Source: Candidatus Latescibacterota bacterium (lineage in GTDB: Bacteria > Latescibacterota > UBA2968 > GCA-2709665). Taken from it: DNA of 29,332 nucleotides. The stretch spans positions 19,004 to 48,335 of the forward strand of contig JAAXHE010000100.1 of assembly GCA_012271065.1 (NCBI GenBank), in the 5' to 3' direction. The notes beneath the pieces were generated by a model. It was given only the letters and a program-made list of their open reading frames with translations, was not told the DNA's origin and made no database searches. Both the position numbers and the translations under genes were made by a program. Positions 23,394-29,332 of this stretch are shown one piece after another (the first letter of the stretch is position 1; every line of letters begins with the position of its first letter).

Positions 23394-25805
23394 ATGAAAC
23401 GTTGGTCGTTTGCAGGAGCTGCAAATAGGTTTAGGAAGCGGTGGCGGACAAAGGCGCGGGGAAGAAGGCGTCCCGGGACCCTTCCGTTATGCGGCAGACG
23501 CGCAAAGGTGGGGATCCTTCTTGCGTTGCTTCTCCTCCTCGCGGTACTCTACGTATCGGTTCCCCTGCCGGACCCCCTTTTCGATCCTGACTACAGTACG
23601 GTCGTTCTGGACGAGCGGGGGCAGATCCTGCGGATGTTCCTGAATAGCAACGAACAGTGGTGTTTCCCCCACCGGGCGAACGCAGAAGTTCCTCGAACCC
23701 TGGAGCAGGCGGTGCTTTTTTTCGAGGACCGTCGGTTTTACAGGCATCCCGGCGTGGATCCACTGGCGCTGCTCCGGGCCGTCTATCAGAATACCCGTTC
23801 GGGGGCGGTCGTGAGCGGCGCGAGCACGCTGACGATGCAGGTTGCCCGGATGACGTGGCCCAAGAGAAGGACCTATCTCAACAAAGCCCTGGAGATGTTC
23901 CAGGCATTGAAGATCGAACTGCATTATGACAAGAAAGAGATCCTGAACCTCTATCTGGACCACGCGCCTTATGGCGGCAATGTTGTCGGTTACCGCGCGG
24001 CAGCGCAGCGGTATTTCGGCAAGTCGCCGGAGCGGCTGACCTGGGCGGAGGCCGCCACGCTGGCGGTTCTCCCGAACGCGCCAGGCCTCATATCGCCTCT
24101 GGCAGATCCCGAAAAATTACGGCTCAGGCGCGATCGGCTTCTGAACCGGCTGCACAATGAAGGGGTGATCGACGCCGAGACCTTCGACCTGGCGCGGCTG
24201 GAAGAGGTTCCTGACGGCACCAGGCCGTTGCCGATGGACGCGCCGCATCTGGCGCGGCGACTGGAGTCACGGTACGGGAATTCGTACATAAACACCACCC
24301 TTCATCGGGATATTCAAAGACAGAGCGCGGAGCTCGTCAATCGGCACGCGTCCTTTATGAGGCGGCTGGGCGTCCGGAACGGAGCGGCCCTTGTGGCCGA
24401 TACCCGAACGGGGAAAGTGCGCGCGTACGTTGGATCCCAGGGATTCTTCGACGACCGGAACCAGGGCCGGGTGGACGGCGTTGCGGCCGCAAGGTCCTCC
24501 GGCTCTCTGCTCAAACCGTTTCTGTTCGCCCTGGGAATCGACCAGGGCCTTTTGTTGCCCCGGACGCGGCTCCGGGATCTTCCCACCCACTACGGCGCCT
24601 TTTCGCCGGGAAACGCCGATGGGACCTTCGCCGGTCTTGTGGCGGCAAAGGAGGCGCTGGTCCGTTCCCTGAACGTGCCCGCGGTCCGCCTCCTGGATGC
24701 GTACGGGTTGGATCCGTTCTACCGCTTTCTGAAATCCGCCGGCCTCAAAACGCTTATCCGGTCCCCCGGCGATTACGGTCTGCCGATGATTCTGGGCGGC
24801 GTGGAAGTCAGTCTTTGGGACATGGCGCAATGCTACCGCGCGCTGGCGAAAGGCGGCCGTTTCAGTCCCCTCACGGTCCTAACCGGGGCGCCCGACCCGG
24901 AGGGACCCGCGCTGATCAGCCCGGGCGCCTGTTATTTGACGCTCGACATGCTTAGAGACCTCAAGCGGCCGGGCGTGGAATATTACTGGCATCAGTACCA
25001 GAACCAGTGGCCGATCGCGTGGAAGACGGGTACCAGCTACGGGAAGCGGGACGCCTGGGCGATCGGCGTAAGCCCCGAGTGGACGGTGGCGGTATGGATC
25101 GGCAATTTCGGCGGTCGGGGGAATGCGGACCTTACGGGCGCGAGCTCGGCCGCGCCTCTGCTGTTCGACCTGTTCAACATGCTGCCGAAGCACCGGGAAC
25201 ACGGCTGGATCGACGCGCCGGTTTCCGACCTGCGGCAGCTTCGACTGTGCGCGGATACCGGATTCCAGTCGGGTCCGCACTGCGAGCGTACGGTTACCGT
25301 GGAAGCGCCGCTGCATATGAAGCCCCTCCGACGGTGTCCATATCACCGGACCCTTCAGGTGACGCTGGACGGGGGCCATCGCGTGTGTTCGCTCTGCTGG
25401 GAACCGGGGGACCGCCGTGCTGAGCGCCGGCTTGCCTTTCCGGCAGATGTCGCCCAATATCTACGTGAACGGGGACAGGTTCCCGGCCTGGTTCCGCCGC
25501 ACAAGCGGGATTGCCCTGCAGGGGCCCGGTCCGATCCGCTGAAGATCATCTACCCGCAACAGAATGCCAGGCTCTGGTTGCCGAGAGACTTCGGGGGGGC
25601 CCGGCAGAAGATCGCGATGCGGGTTGCTCACAGGAACAAAGACCGCGTTCTGTATTGGTATCTGGATGACCGTTACCTGGGCAGCAGCCGTGGCCGGCAC
25701 GTCAAAGCTGCGAAACTCGCAAGGGGATGGCACACACTGAACGTCGTGGACGAGACCGGCAACAGGGACAAAAGACGCTTCTTCGTCGATCTGAGACATA
25801 TGTGA
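23394..25805 (+). CDS. pbpC: Penicillin-binding protein 1C
   Basis: PbpC is a bifunctional inner-membrane murein synthase that polymerises glycan and carries a transpeptidase-fold domain. From ATG at 23394 (GGAG about 7 nt upstream) it has 803 residues. A basic N-terminus is followed by one membrane anchor (VGILLALLLLLAVLYVSV). The glycosyltransferase domain has the catalytic Glu111 in FEDRRFYRHPGVDPLALLRA, then GASTLTMQVAR and EILNLYLDHAPYGGN. The transpeptidase domain has Ser371-x-x-Lys (GSLLKPF), SLN and Lys544-Thr-Gly (WKTGTSYGKRDAW). A C-terminal BiPBP_C-like beta domain ends the protein. It follows the macroglobulin gene by 164 bp. The frame is open upstream into the end of that gene, but this extension has no start signal and is not protein-like. 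Confidence 0.95.
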   Translation: MKRWSFAGAANRFRKRWRTKARGRRRPGTLPLCGRRAKVGILLALLLLLAVLYVSVPLPDPLFDPDYSTVVLDERGQILRMFLNSNEQWCFPHRANAEVPRTLEQAVLFFEDRRFYRHPGVDPLALLRAVYQNTRSGAVVSGASTLTMQVARMTWPKRRTYLNKALEMFQALKIELHYDKKEILNLYLDHAPYGGNVVGYRAAAQRYFGKSPERLTWAEAATLAVLPNAPGLISPLADPEKLRLRRDRLLNRLHNEGVIDAETFDLARLEEVPDGTRPLPMDAPHLARRLESRYGNSYINTTLHRDIQRQSAELVNRHASFMRRLGVRNGAALVADTRTGKVRAYVGSQGFFDDRNQGRVDGVAAARSSGSLLKPFLFALGIDQGLLLPRTRLRDLPTHYGAFSPGNADGTFAGLVAAKEALVRSLNVPAVRLLDAYGLDPFYRFLKSAGLKTLIRSPGDYGLPMILGGVEVSLWDMAQCYRALAKGGRFSPLTVLTGAPDPEGPALISPGACYLTLDMLRDLKRPGVEYYWHQYQNQWPIAWKTGTSYGKRDAWAIGVSPEWTVAVWIGNFGGRGNADLTGASSAAPLLFDLFNMLPKHREHGWIDAPVSDLRQLRLCADTGFQSGPHCERTVTVEAPLHMKPLRRCPYHRTLQVTLDGGHRVCSLCWEPGDRRAERRLAFPADVAQYLRERGQVPGLVPPHKRDCPAGARSDPLKIIYPQQNARLWLPRDFGGARQKIAMRVAHRNKDRVLYWYLDDRYLGSSRGRHVKAAKLARGWHTLNVVDETGNRDKRRFFVDLRHM

Positions 25806-25806
25806 A

Positions 25807-25834
25807 TTTCAGGGAATCCCGCTTCCCCCTGAAA
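25807..25834. terminator. Hairpin directly after pbpC
   Basis: TTTCAGGG (25807-25814) pairs with CCCTGAAA (25827-25834) in a perfect 8-bp stem, starting 2 nt after the pbpC stop. A proper T run is missing, so it may be an mRNA 3' end or an attenuating structure rather than a strong intrinsic terminator. Confidence 0.45.
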
Positions 25835-25860
25835 GTTCGTTGGTAGAGTCGCTCGGCAGT

Positions 25861-25896
25861 CCGGCCGTAGCCCGGATGAGCCTTTTCAACGGCTGC
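25861..25896. repeat. Dispersed intergenic repeat, copy 2
   Basis: This is the second copy of the unit at 5-40, in the same orientation, with the first 18 bp identical. Here AGCC and GGCT flank the TTTTCAAC core as a small inverted repeat. Confidence 0.7.
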
Positions 25897-25922
25897 TAAT
25901 CCGCAGTGTCGCGACACGGGAC

Positions 25923-25951
25923 TTGAAAACCGGGTCCCGCTTTGCTATCTT
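25923..25951 (+). promoter_or_regulatory. Candidate sigma-70-type promoter for the glycosyltransferase gene
   Basis: TTGAAA (25923-25928) and TATCTT (25946-25951) are separated by 17 bp, matching consensus at 5 of 6 and 4 of 6 positions. It would give a leader of about 70 nt before the ATG at 26031. A GGGAC/GTCCC inverted repeat overlaps the spacer. It is a prediction by eye only. Confidence 0.4.
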
Positions 25952-25988
25952 GGAAGGCGTCGAGACGTGAAAGATGAGAAGGGATAGC

Positions 25989-26022
25989 TGAATTTCGGCA
26001 ATCCAATTGCGGGACAGAACAC
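25989..26022 (+). repeat. Right-end-like copy of the MITE-like terminal repeat
   Basis: This stretch matches 4881-4914 at about 26 of 34 bases, including an exact CGGGACAGAACAC. No matching left end is visible upstream, so this is probably a solo end or remnant. It lies immediately ahead of the glycosyltransferase start. Confidence 0.45.
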
Positions 26023-26030
26023 CAGAGAAT

Positions 26031-27011
26031 ATGGATACGCATACCGAACCGCCATCTGAATCCACGACCCCGACCGCGGGCGCCGTTGACGTCTCTATCG
26101 TCATACCGCTTCTGAACGAAGAGGAGAGCCTCCGGCCGCTGATGGAACAGGTCCGGGAGACCATGGCGGCAACCGGGCGCCGTTTCGAGACGATATTCAT
26201 TGACGACGGCAGTTCCGACGGCTCCATCGGGATTCTGGAGGAACTCCATGACGTCCACGACGAAGTCAAGGTCATTCAGTTCCGCCGCAACTTCGGCAAA
26301 GCCGCGGCGTACGTCGCGGGATTCGACATGGCGGCGGGCCGGACGATTATCACCATGGATGCCGACCTTCAGGACGATCCGGCGGAAATCCCCCGCCTGA
26401 TCGAAAAAATCGAGGGTGGCGTCGACCTGGTTTCAGGATGGAAGAAGAAGCGCTTCGATCCCCTCAGCAAGACCATCCCTTCCAGGTTCTTCAATTGGGT
26501 CACCGGCCGGATTTCGGGCATTCCGATCCACGATTTCAACTGCGGCCTCAAGGCGTTCCGCGGCGAGGTGGTGCGAGACATCAAGATATACGGGGAACTC
26601 CATCGGTACATCCCCGTTCTTGCCCACATGGAAGGCTACCGCGTCGAGGAAATCGTCGTTCAGCACCGCCCACGCCGCTTCGGCGTGACGAAGTACGGGT
26701 GGACGCGTCTGCTCAAGGGCTTCCTCGACCTGCTTACCGTCATGTACCTCGGGCGGTACATCGGGCGCCCGTTGCACCTGTTCGGCACCATCGGTATCGT
26801 CCTGAGCGCGCTCGGGGTTGGTATAAACGGCTATATCGCCGCATTGTGGTTCCGTACAGGGACGATTCAGCACCGACATCCGCTTCTCTTTCTGGGAATT
26901 CTTCTGTCCGTGCTGGGGGTTCAGTTCCTGTGCACCGGCCTCCTGGCGGACATGATCACGCGGCAGACCCTTCCAAACGAAAAATACAACATACGAAGAG
27001 TCCTCGCGTAA
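26031..27011 (+). CDS. Family 2 glycosyltransferase, polyprenyl-phosphate sugar transferase type
   Basis: GT2 enzymes of this kind (DPM1/GtrB-like) load a sugar from a nucleotide donor onto polyprenyl phosphate at the inner membrane. The sequence shows VSIVIPLLNEEESL, FIDDGSSDGS, RRNFGKAAAYVAGFDMA, the metal-binding MDADLQDDPAEI, and FNCGLKAFRGEVV with HRYIPVLAHMEGY further on. Two C-terminal membrane helices follow (about 26785-26955). From ATG at 26031 the protein has 326 residues; an in-frame TTG at 26007 lies inside a repeat-like sequence and is less likely. No good ribosome binding site is seen at either. The gene follows pbpC but has its own candidate promoter, so a role in envelope glycan synthesis is only suggested. 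The sugar is unknown. Confidence 0.9.
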   Translation: MDTHTEPPSESTTPTAGAVDVSIVIPLLNEEESLRPLMEQVRETMAATGRRFETIFIDDGSSDGSIGILEELHDVHDEVKVIQFRRNFGKAAAYVAGFDMAAGRTIITMDADLQDDPAEIPRLIEKIEGGVDLVSGWKKKRFDPLSKTIPSRFFNWVTGRISGIPIHDFNCGLKAFRGEVVRDIKIYGELHRYIPVLAHMEGYRVEEIVVQHRPRRFGVTKYGWTRLLKGFLDLLTVMYLGRYIGRPLHLFGTIGIVLSALGVGINGYIAALWFRTGTIQHRHPLLFLGILLSVLGVQFLCTGLLADMITRQTLPNEKYNIRRVLA

Positions 27012-27040
27012 CCGGAAAAACGAGGCTGGCTCCCGGAGAC

Positions 27041-27074
27041 AAAAAAACGACAGACCGTGACACATGGTCTGTCG
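27041..27074 (-). terminator. Intrinsic terminator for the minus-strand small gene, possibly bidirectional
   Basis: CGACAGACC (27048-27056) and GGTCTGTCG (27066-27074) form a perfect 9-bp stem. On the minus strand it runs directly into seven T (27041-27047 are A on the plus strand), a textbook intrinsic terminator 42 bp beyond the stop of the 27117-27287 gene. On the plus strand the following CTTTCG is weaker, but it may also end the glycosyltransferase transcript. Confidence 0.8.
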
Positions 27075-27116
27075 CTTTCGATATTACCGGCGCAGATGAA
27101 GCCGCAATCCAGCAGC

Positions 27117-27287
27117 TCAAAAGGCCATGGGCATCCCATCGATCTGCGGGCGGCCCAACACGGCCTGATCGTGCCGGCGTACCACGCGCCGCAGCTGTTC
27201 CGAGCGCTTCTCGTTTCCCTTGATCGCATAGTAGAGCGCCAGAAACGCCAGGCGATCGCGTGGATTCAGTGCTGTTTTGAGTGCCAT
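27117..27287 (-). CDS. Small protein of 56 residues, function unknown
   Basis: The ORF begins with ATG at 27287 and ends with TGA at 27117-27119. The sequence starts MALKTALNPRDRLAFLALYY, continues with a very basic stretch (KGNEKRSEQLRRVVRRHDQA) and ends QIDGMPMAF. A short hydrophobic helix (LAFLALYYAI) and a probable amphipathic helix are visible, but no family is recognised. Three features support a real gene: GAGG about 7 nt before the ATG, a strong intrinsic terminator on the correct strand just beyond the stop, and a weak upstream promoter-like pair (TTACCA, 17 bp, TATACG on the minus strand). It lies alone between two plus-strand genes. It could be a small regulator or ribosome-associated protein, but that is a guess. 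Confidence 0.6.
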   Translation of the reverse strand: MALKTALNPRDRLAFLALYYAIKGNEKRSEQLRRVVRRHDQAVLGRPQIDGMPMAF

Positions 27288-27901
27288 TTCAGGGCCTCGT
27301 ACGTATAGGGTTGATAAGAGATCTTGGTAACTGCAGTCATCCCAGATATATCAGCGAATATCGTGCCAGAAATTCAGGACAGGCGTCATGATTTCCATTT
27401 TTCAGGCATTTAAGGGCATTTTTTGGGCACAGCCGGATAGCAGGACCCATTCCAGAGCAGAAAAACGTGTTCAATTACACCACACGGTGTGAAAATCCAG
27501 GTGAAATTCGCCAGTACATCAGAAGCAGCTGTCAGGAAAAAGCGGGTAGACGTAAGTCGGGAGCGGGGAGAGGACCACACCCCGCCCCACCACTTGGTTA
27601 GAGGGGAGCCGGGAGAGATTGTCTGCCTTGTAAGATTTCCTCTTATTCCGCAGGCAAGACGGAGAAACAAATCGGCAAGGGTCTCTTCTCCCGTCTCACC
27701 TCTACCGTCTACCCGATTTTCTTCTACCGTGACTCCCCTCTCACCTGCTCTTGAAAAATGGCAAGTGAATAGGGGACGTTTCGGGGTGGCGAAAGTTCCA
27801 ACCCACCGGAGCGGAAACGCGGGCGCCTGGACATTTCGACACCCTTCGGCAGGATCACTTCGACAAGCTCCGCACAATCAACCTATGGAGGTGGTATCCA
27901 T
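27288..27901. other. 0.6-kb intergenic region before serS
   Basis: No gene is seen. From the left it holds the putative promoter of the small minus-strand gene, a T-rich patch (27391-27426), a short ACACC/GGTGT hairpin near 27475, the structured repeat element at 27544-27714 with flanking GGGTAGA and CTCACCTC words, and the leader of serS. GGAGG at 27887-27891 is the serS ribosome binding site. I see no T-box or other known riboswitch. Confidence 0.5.
27544..27714 (-). repeat. Structured dispersed element, copy 2
   Basis: This 171-bp block is bounded by GGGTAGACG (27544-27552) and CGTCTACCC (27706-27714). Its reverse complement aligns with 3332-3444 across the whole central region, including CCCTTGCC, GTCTTGCCT, CAAGGCAG and TCTCTCCCG. 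It carries an extra GC-rich segment of about 55 bp near 27555-27615. The inner GTCTTG/CAAGGC pairing is kept. Confidence 0.7.
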
Positions 27902-29188
27902 ATGCTGGATCTGAACCGGATTCGGGAAGATCCCCACGGCGTCAGGCAGGCGCTGCTGAAGCGCATGGATGCGGTGGATTTTACGGAATTGCTCCAGTGG
28001 GACCGGGAACGCCGGGCCCTCATCGCCAGAATCGGGGGCCTGCGCGAACGACGAAACAAGGTCTCCGCGCAGATTCCACAGATGAAGAAGGCGGGCCGCG
28101 ACACGGCCGATATCCAGAATGAAATGAAGACGGTTTCGGGCAACATCAGGACGCTGGAAACGCAACTCTCGGAAATTGAACGCAATATCCGGGGCTTTGT
28201 CGAGGAACTGCCCAATATCCCCGCGGACGACGTACCCGCGGGAGGCAAGGAAGCCAACGAGGTCGTCCGGGCATGGGGCGAAAGGCCGGAATTAGCCGAA
28301 GGAGCCAAAGACCACGTCGACCTTGTCACCTCGCTGGGGCTGATCGACTACGAGCGCGGCGTGAAGATGGGCGGCGCCGGCTTCTGGCTCTACCGGGGCG
28401 CGGGCGCCCGCTTGGAATGGGCGCTCCTGAACTACTTTGTCGAGGCGCACCTCGCCGACGGATATGAATTCGTACTCCCGCCGCACCTGCTCACCTACGA
28501 GTGCGGCTACACGGCAGGCCAGTTTCCAAGATTCGCTGACGACGTGTTTCATCTCAAGTGGGAAAGCGAGAAGGAATCCCGGTTTCTGCTGCCCACGTCG
28601 GAGACGGCATTGATCAATTTTCATCGGGACGAAATCCTTCCCGAGACCGATCTGCCGCGGAAGTACTTTTCGTATACCCCCTGCTACCGTCGGGAGGCCG
28701 GCAGTTATCGCGCCCAGGAACGCGGCATGATCCGGGGGCACCAGTTCAACAAGGTCGAGATCTTCCAGTTCACCCGTCCCGAAGACTCCGAGCGGGCCCT
28801 GGAGGAACTGATCACAAAGGCCGAAGGCCTGGTTCAGGGCCTGGAACTGCACCACCGGGTTTCCAAACTGGCCGCCCAGGACGCCAGCGCGGCCATGGCA
28901 AAAACATACGACATCGAGATCTGGATACCGAGCATGGCGGAATACAAGGAAGTCAGCTCGGCATCCAGCGCGCACGACTACCAGGCCCGGCGCGGCCGCA
29001 TCCGGTTCAAACGCGCCGAGACCGGCCGGAATGAGTTCGTGCACACGCTCAACGCGTCGGGCCTGGCGACCAGCCGTCTGATTCCGGCCATTGTGGAGCA
29101 GACCCAGCGACCAGATGGCACGGCGGTGATTCCTGAAGTGCTCCGCCCGTATATGGGCGGTCAGGAAATCCTGGAGCCGGTTGCGTGA
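27902..29188 (+). CDS. serS: Serine--tRNA ligase
   Basis: The enzyme charges tRNA-Ser (and tRNA-Sec where present) with serine using ATP in the cytoplasm. The 428 residues match bacterial SerRS. The N-terminal long antiparallel coiled coil (about residues 30-105), which grips the tRNA variable arm, is followed by the class II catalytic domain. Visible signatures are LLPTSETALINFHRDEIL, motif 2 in PCYRREAGSYRAQERGMIRG, HQFNKVEIFQF, EVSSASSAHDYQARR and motif 3 in LNASGLATSRLIPAIVEQTQ. The ATG at 27902 has GGAGG (27887-27891) 10 nt ahead. The gene stands alone, with a repeat-filled leader and a strong terminator just downstream. Identification is secure. Confidence 0.98.
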   Translation: MLDLNRIREDPHGVRQALLKRMDAVDFTELLQWDRERRALIARIGGLRERRNKVSAQIPQMKKAGRDTADIQNEMKTVSGNIRTLETQLSEIERNIRGFVEELPNIPADDVPAGGKEANEVVRAWGERPELAEGAKDHVDLVTSLGLIDYERGVKMGGAGFWLYRGAGARLEWALLNYFVEAHLADGYEFVLPPHLLTYECGYTAGQFPRFADDVFHLKWESEKESRFLLPTSETALINFHRDEILPETDLPRKYFSYTPCYRREAGSYRAQERGMIRGHQFNKVEIFQFTRPEDSERALEELITKAEGLVQGLELHHRVSKLAAQDASAAMAKTYDIEIWIPSMAEYKEVSSASSAHDYQARRGRIRFKRAETGRNEFVHTLNASGLATSRLIPAIVEQTQRPDGTAVIPEVLRPYMGGQEILEPVA

Positions 29189-29212
29189 ACCGTTGAAAAT
29201 CCGAATACAAAA

Positions 29213-29244
29213 GGGGGGCGAGAATTTCTCGCCCCCCTTCTCTT
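29213..29244 (+). terminator. Intrinsic terminator after serS
   Basis: GGGGGGCGAGAA and TTCTCGCCCCCC (29226-29237) form a very GC-rich stem, followed by a TTCTCTT tract. It begins 24 nt after the serS stop. Confidence 0.9.
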
Positions 29245-29257
29245 GCAATAACGTCAA

Positions 29258-29292
29258 CCATCAGCTATCAGCCAGAAGCAGAAAGCAGAAAA
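29258..29292 (+). repeat. Degenerate heptanucleotide repeat array
   Basis: Consecutive 7-mers read CCATCAG, CTATCAG, CCAGAAG, CAGAAAG and CAGAAAA, related to the array at 23252-23280. An 18-bp segment that recurs inverted at 9998-10015 follows at 29307-29324. Confidence 0.55.
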
Positions 29293-29332
29293 TCAAGATC
29301 CACATCTCCCCAAATTCCCTGCCTACGGCGTG

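Noticed and set aside
27880..27902. T-box-like GGTGGTATCC just before serS
   Set aside because: It lacks the conserved T-box antiterminator sequence and the long leader with a specifier stem; the GGAGG inside it is simply the ribosome binding site.
1..29332. CRISPR arrays, tRNA, rRNA or phage genes
   Set aside because: I saw no regularly spaced repeats, no tRNA T-loop context with a matching acceptor, and no rRNA or phage protein motifs; short structural RNAs cannot be excluded by eye.

Overview
The window is a GC-rich stretch of a Gram-negative chromosome. It has a two-domain YidC, a SusC-type TonB receptor, a lipoprotein alpha-2-macroglobulin paired with PBP1C, and no phage or plasmid backbone. 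Intergenic DNA is full of small inverted and tandem repeats of the kind seen in uncultivated phyla such as Latescibacterota, Poribacteria and Gemmatimonadota. That placement is only an impression; no marker gene here fixes the taxon.

Layout. 0.3-4.2 kb (+): yidC, mnmE, rsmG, a set usually near the replication origin, but without mnmG, parA/parB or rnpA. 4.2-9.4 kb (-): a methylmalonyl-CoA block, where a mutase with an N-terminal helix-turn-helix domain is separated from methylmalonyl-CoA epimerase by a decayed SusC/SusD gene. 9.4-10.3 kb: gene-poor, hairpin-rich. 10.3-11.1 kb (-): a fumarylacetoacetate-hydrolase-family enzyme. 11.1-11.6 kb: DnaA-box-like cluster. 11.6-16.4 kb (+): CDP-alcohol phosphatidyltransferase, HAD phosphatase, penicillin-acylase-family hydrolase, cupin. 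16.5-17.5 kb (-): LLM flavin oxidoreductase. 17.7-25.8 kb (+): alpha-2-macroglobulin and pbpC. 26.0-27.0 kb (+): glycosyltransferase. 27.1 kb (-): a 56-residue small gene. 27.9-29.2 kb (+): serS.

Four signals suggest this is an origin-proximal region. Two identical 18-bp sites match the bacterial parS consensus (3453-3470, and 8580-8597 inside the mutase gene). A DnaA-box cluster lies at 11286-11405. The yidC-mnmE-rsmG set is present. Most genes also point away from about 11.3 kb, although yidC-mnmE-rsmG and the LLM gene run against this.

Most unusual items: (1) an XRE-type DNA-binding domain fused to a methylmalonyl-CoA mutase large chain, which may be an enzyme-regulator; (2) a SusC-SusD chimera made by in-frame deletion, sitting exactly at the mutase/epimerase junction with a 94%-identical duplicate of the mutase 3' end on its far side; (3) a 157-bp MITE-like element whose terminal repeat supplies the chimera's stop codon; (4) a structured dispersed element present at both ends of the window in opposite orientation. 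I did not find a complete new defence or biosynthetic system.
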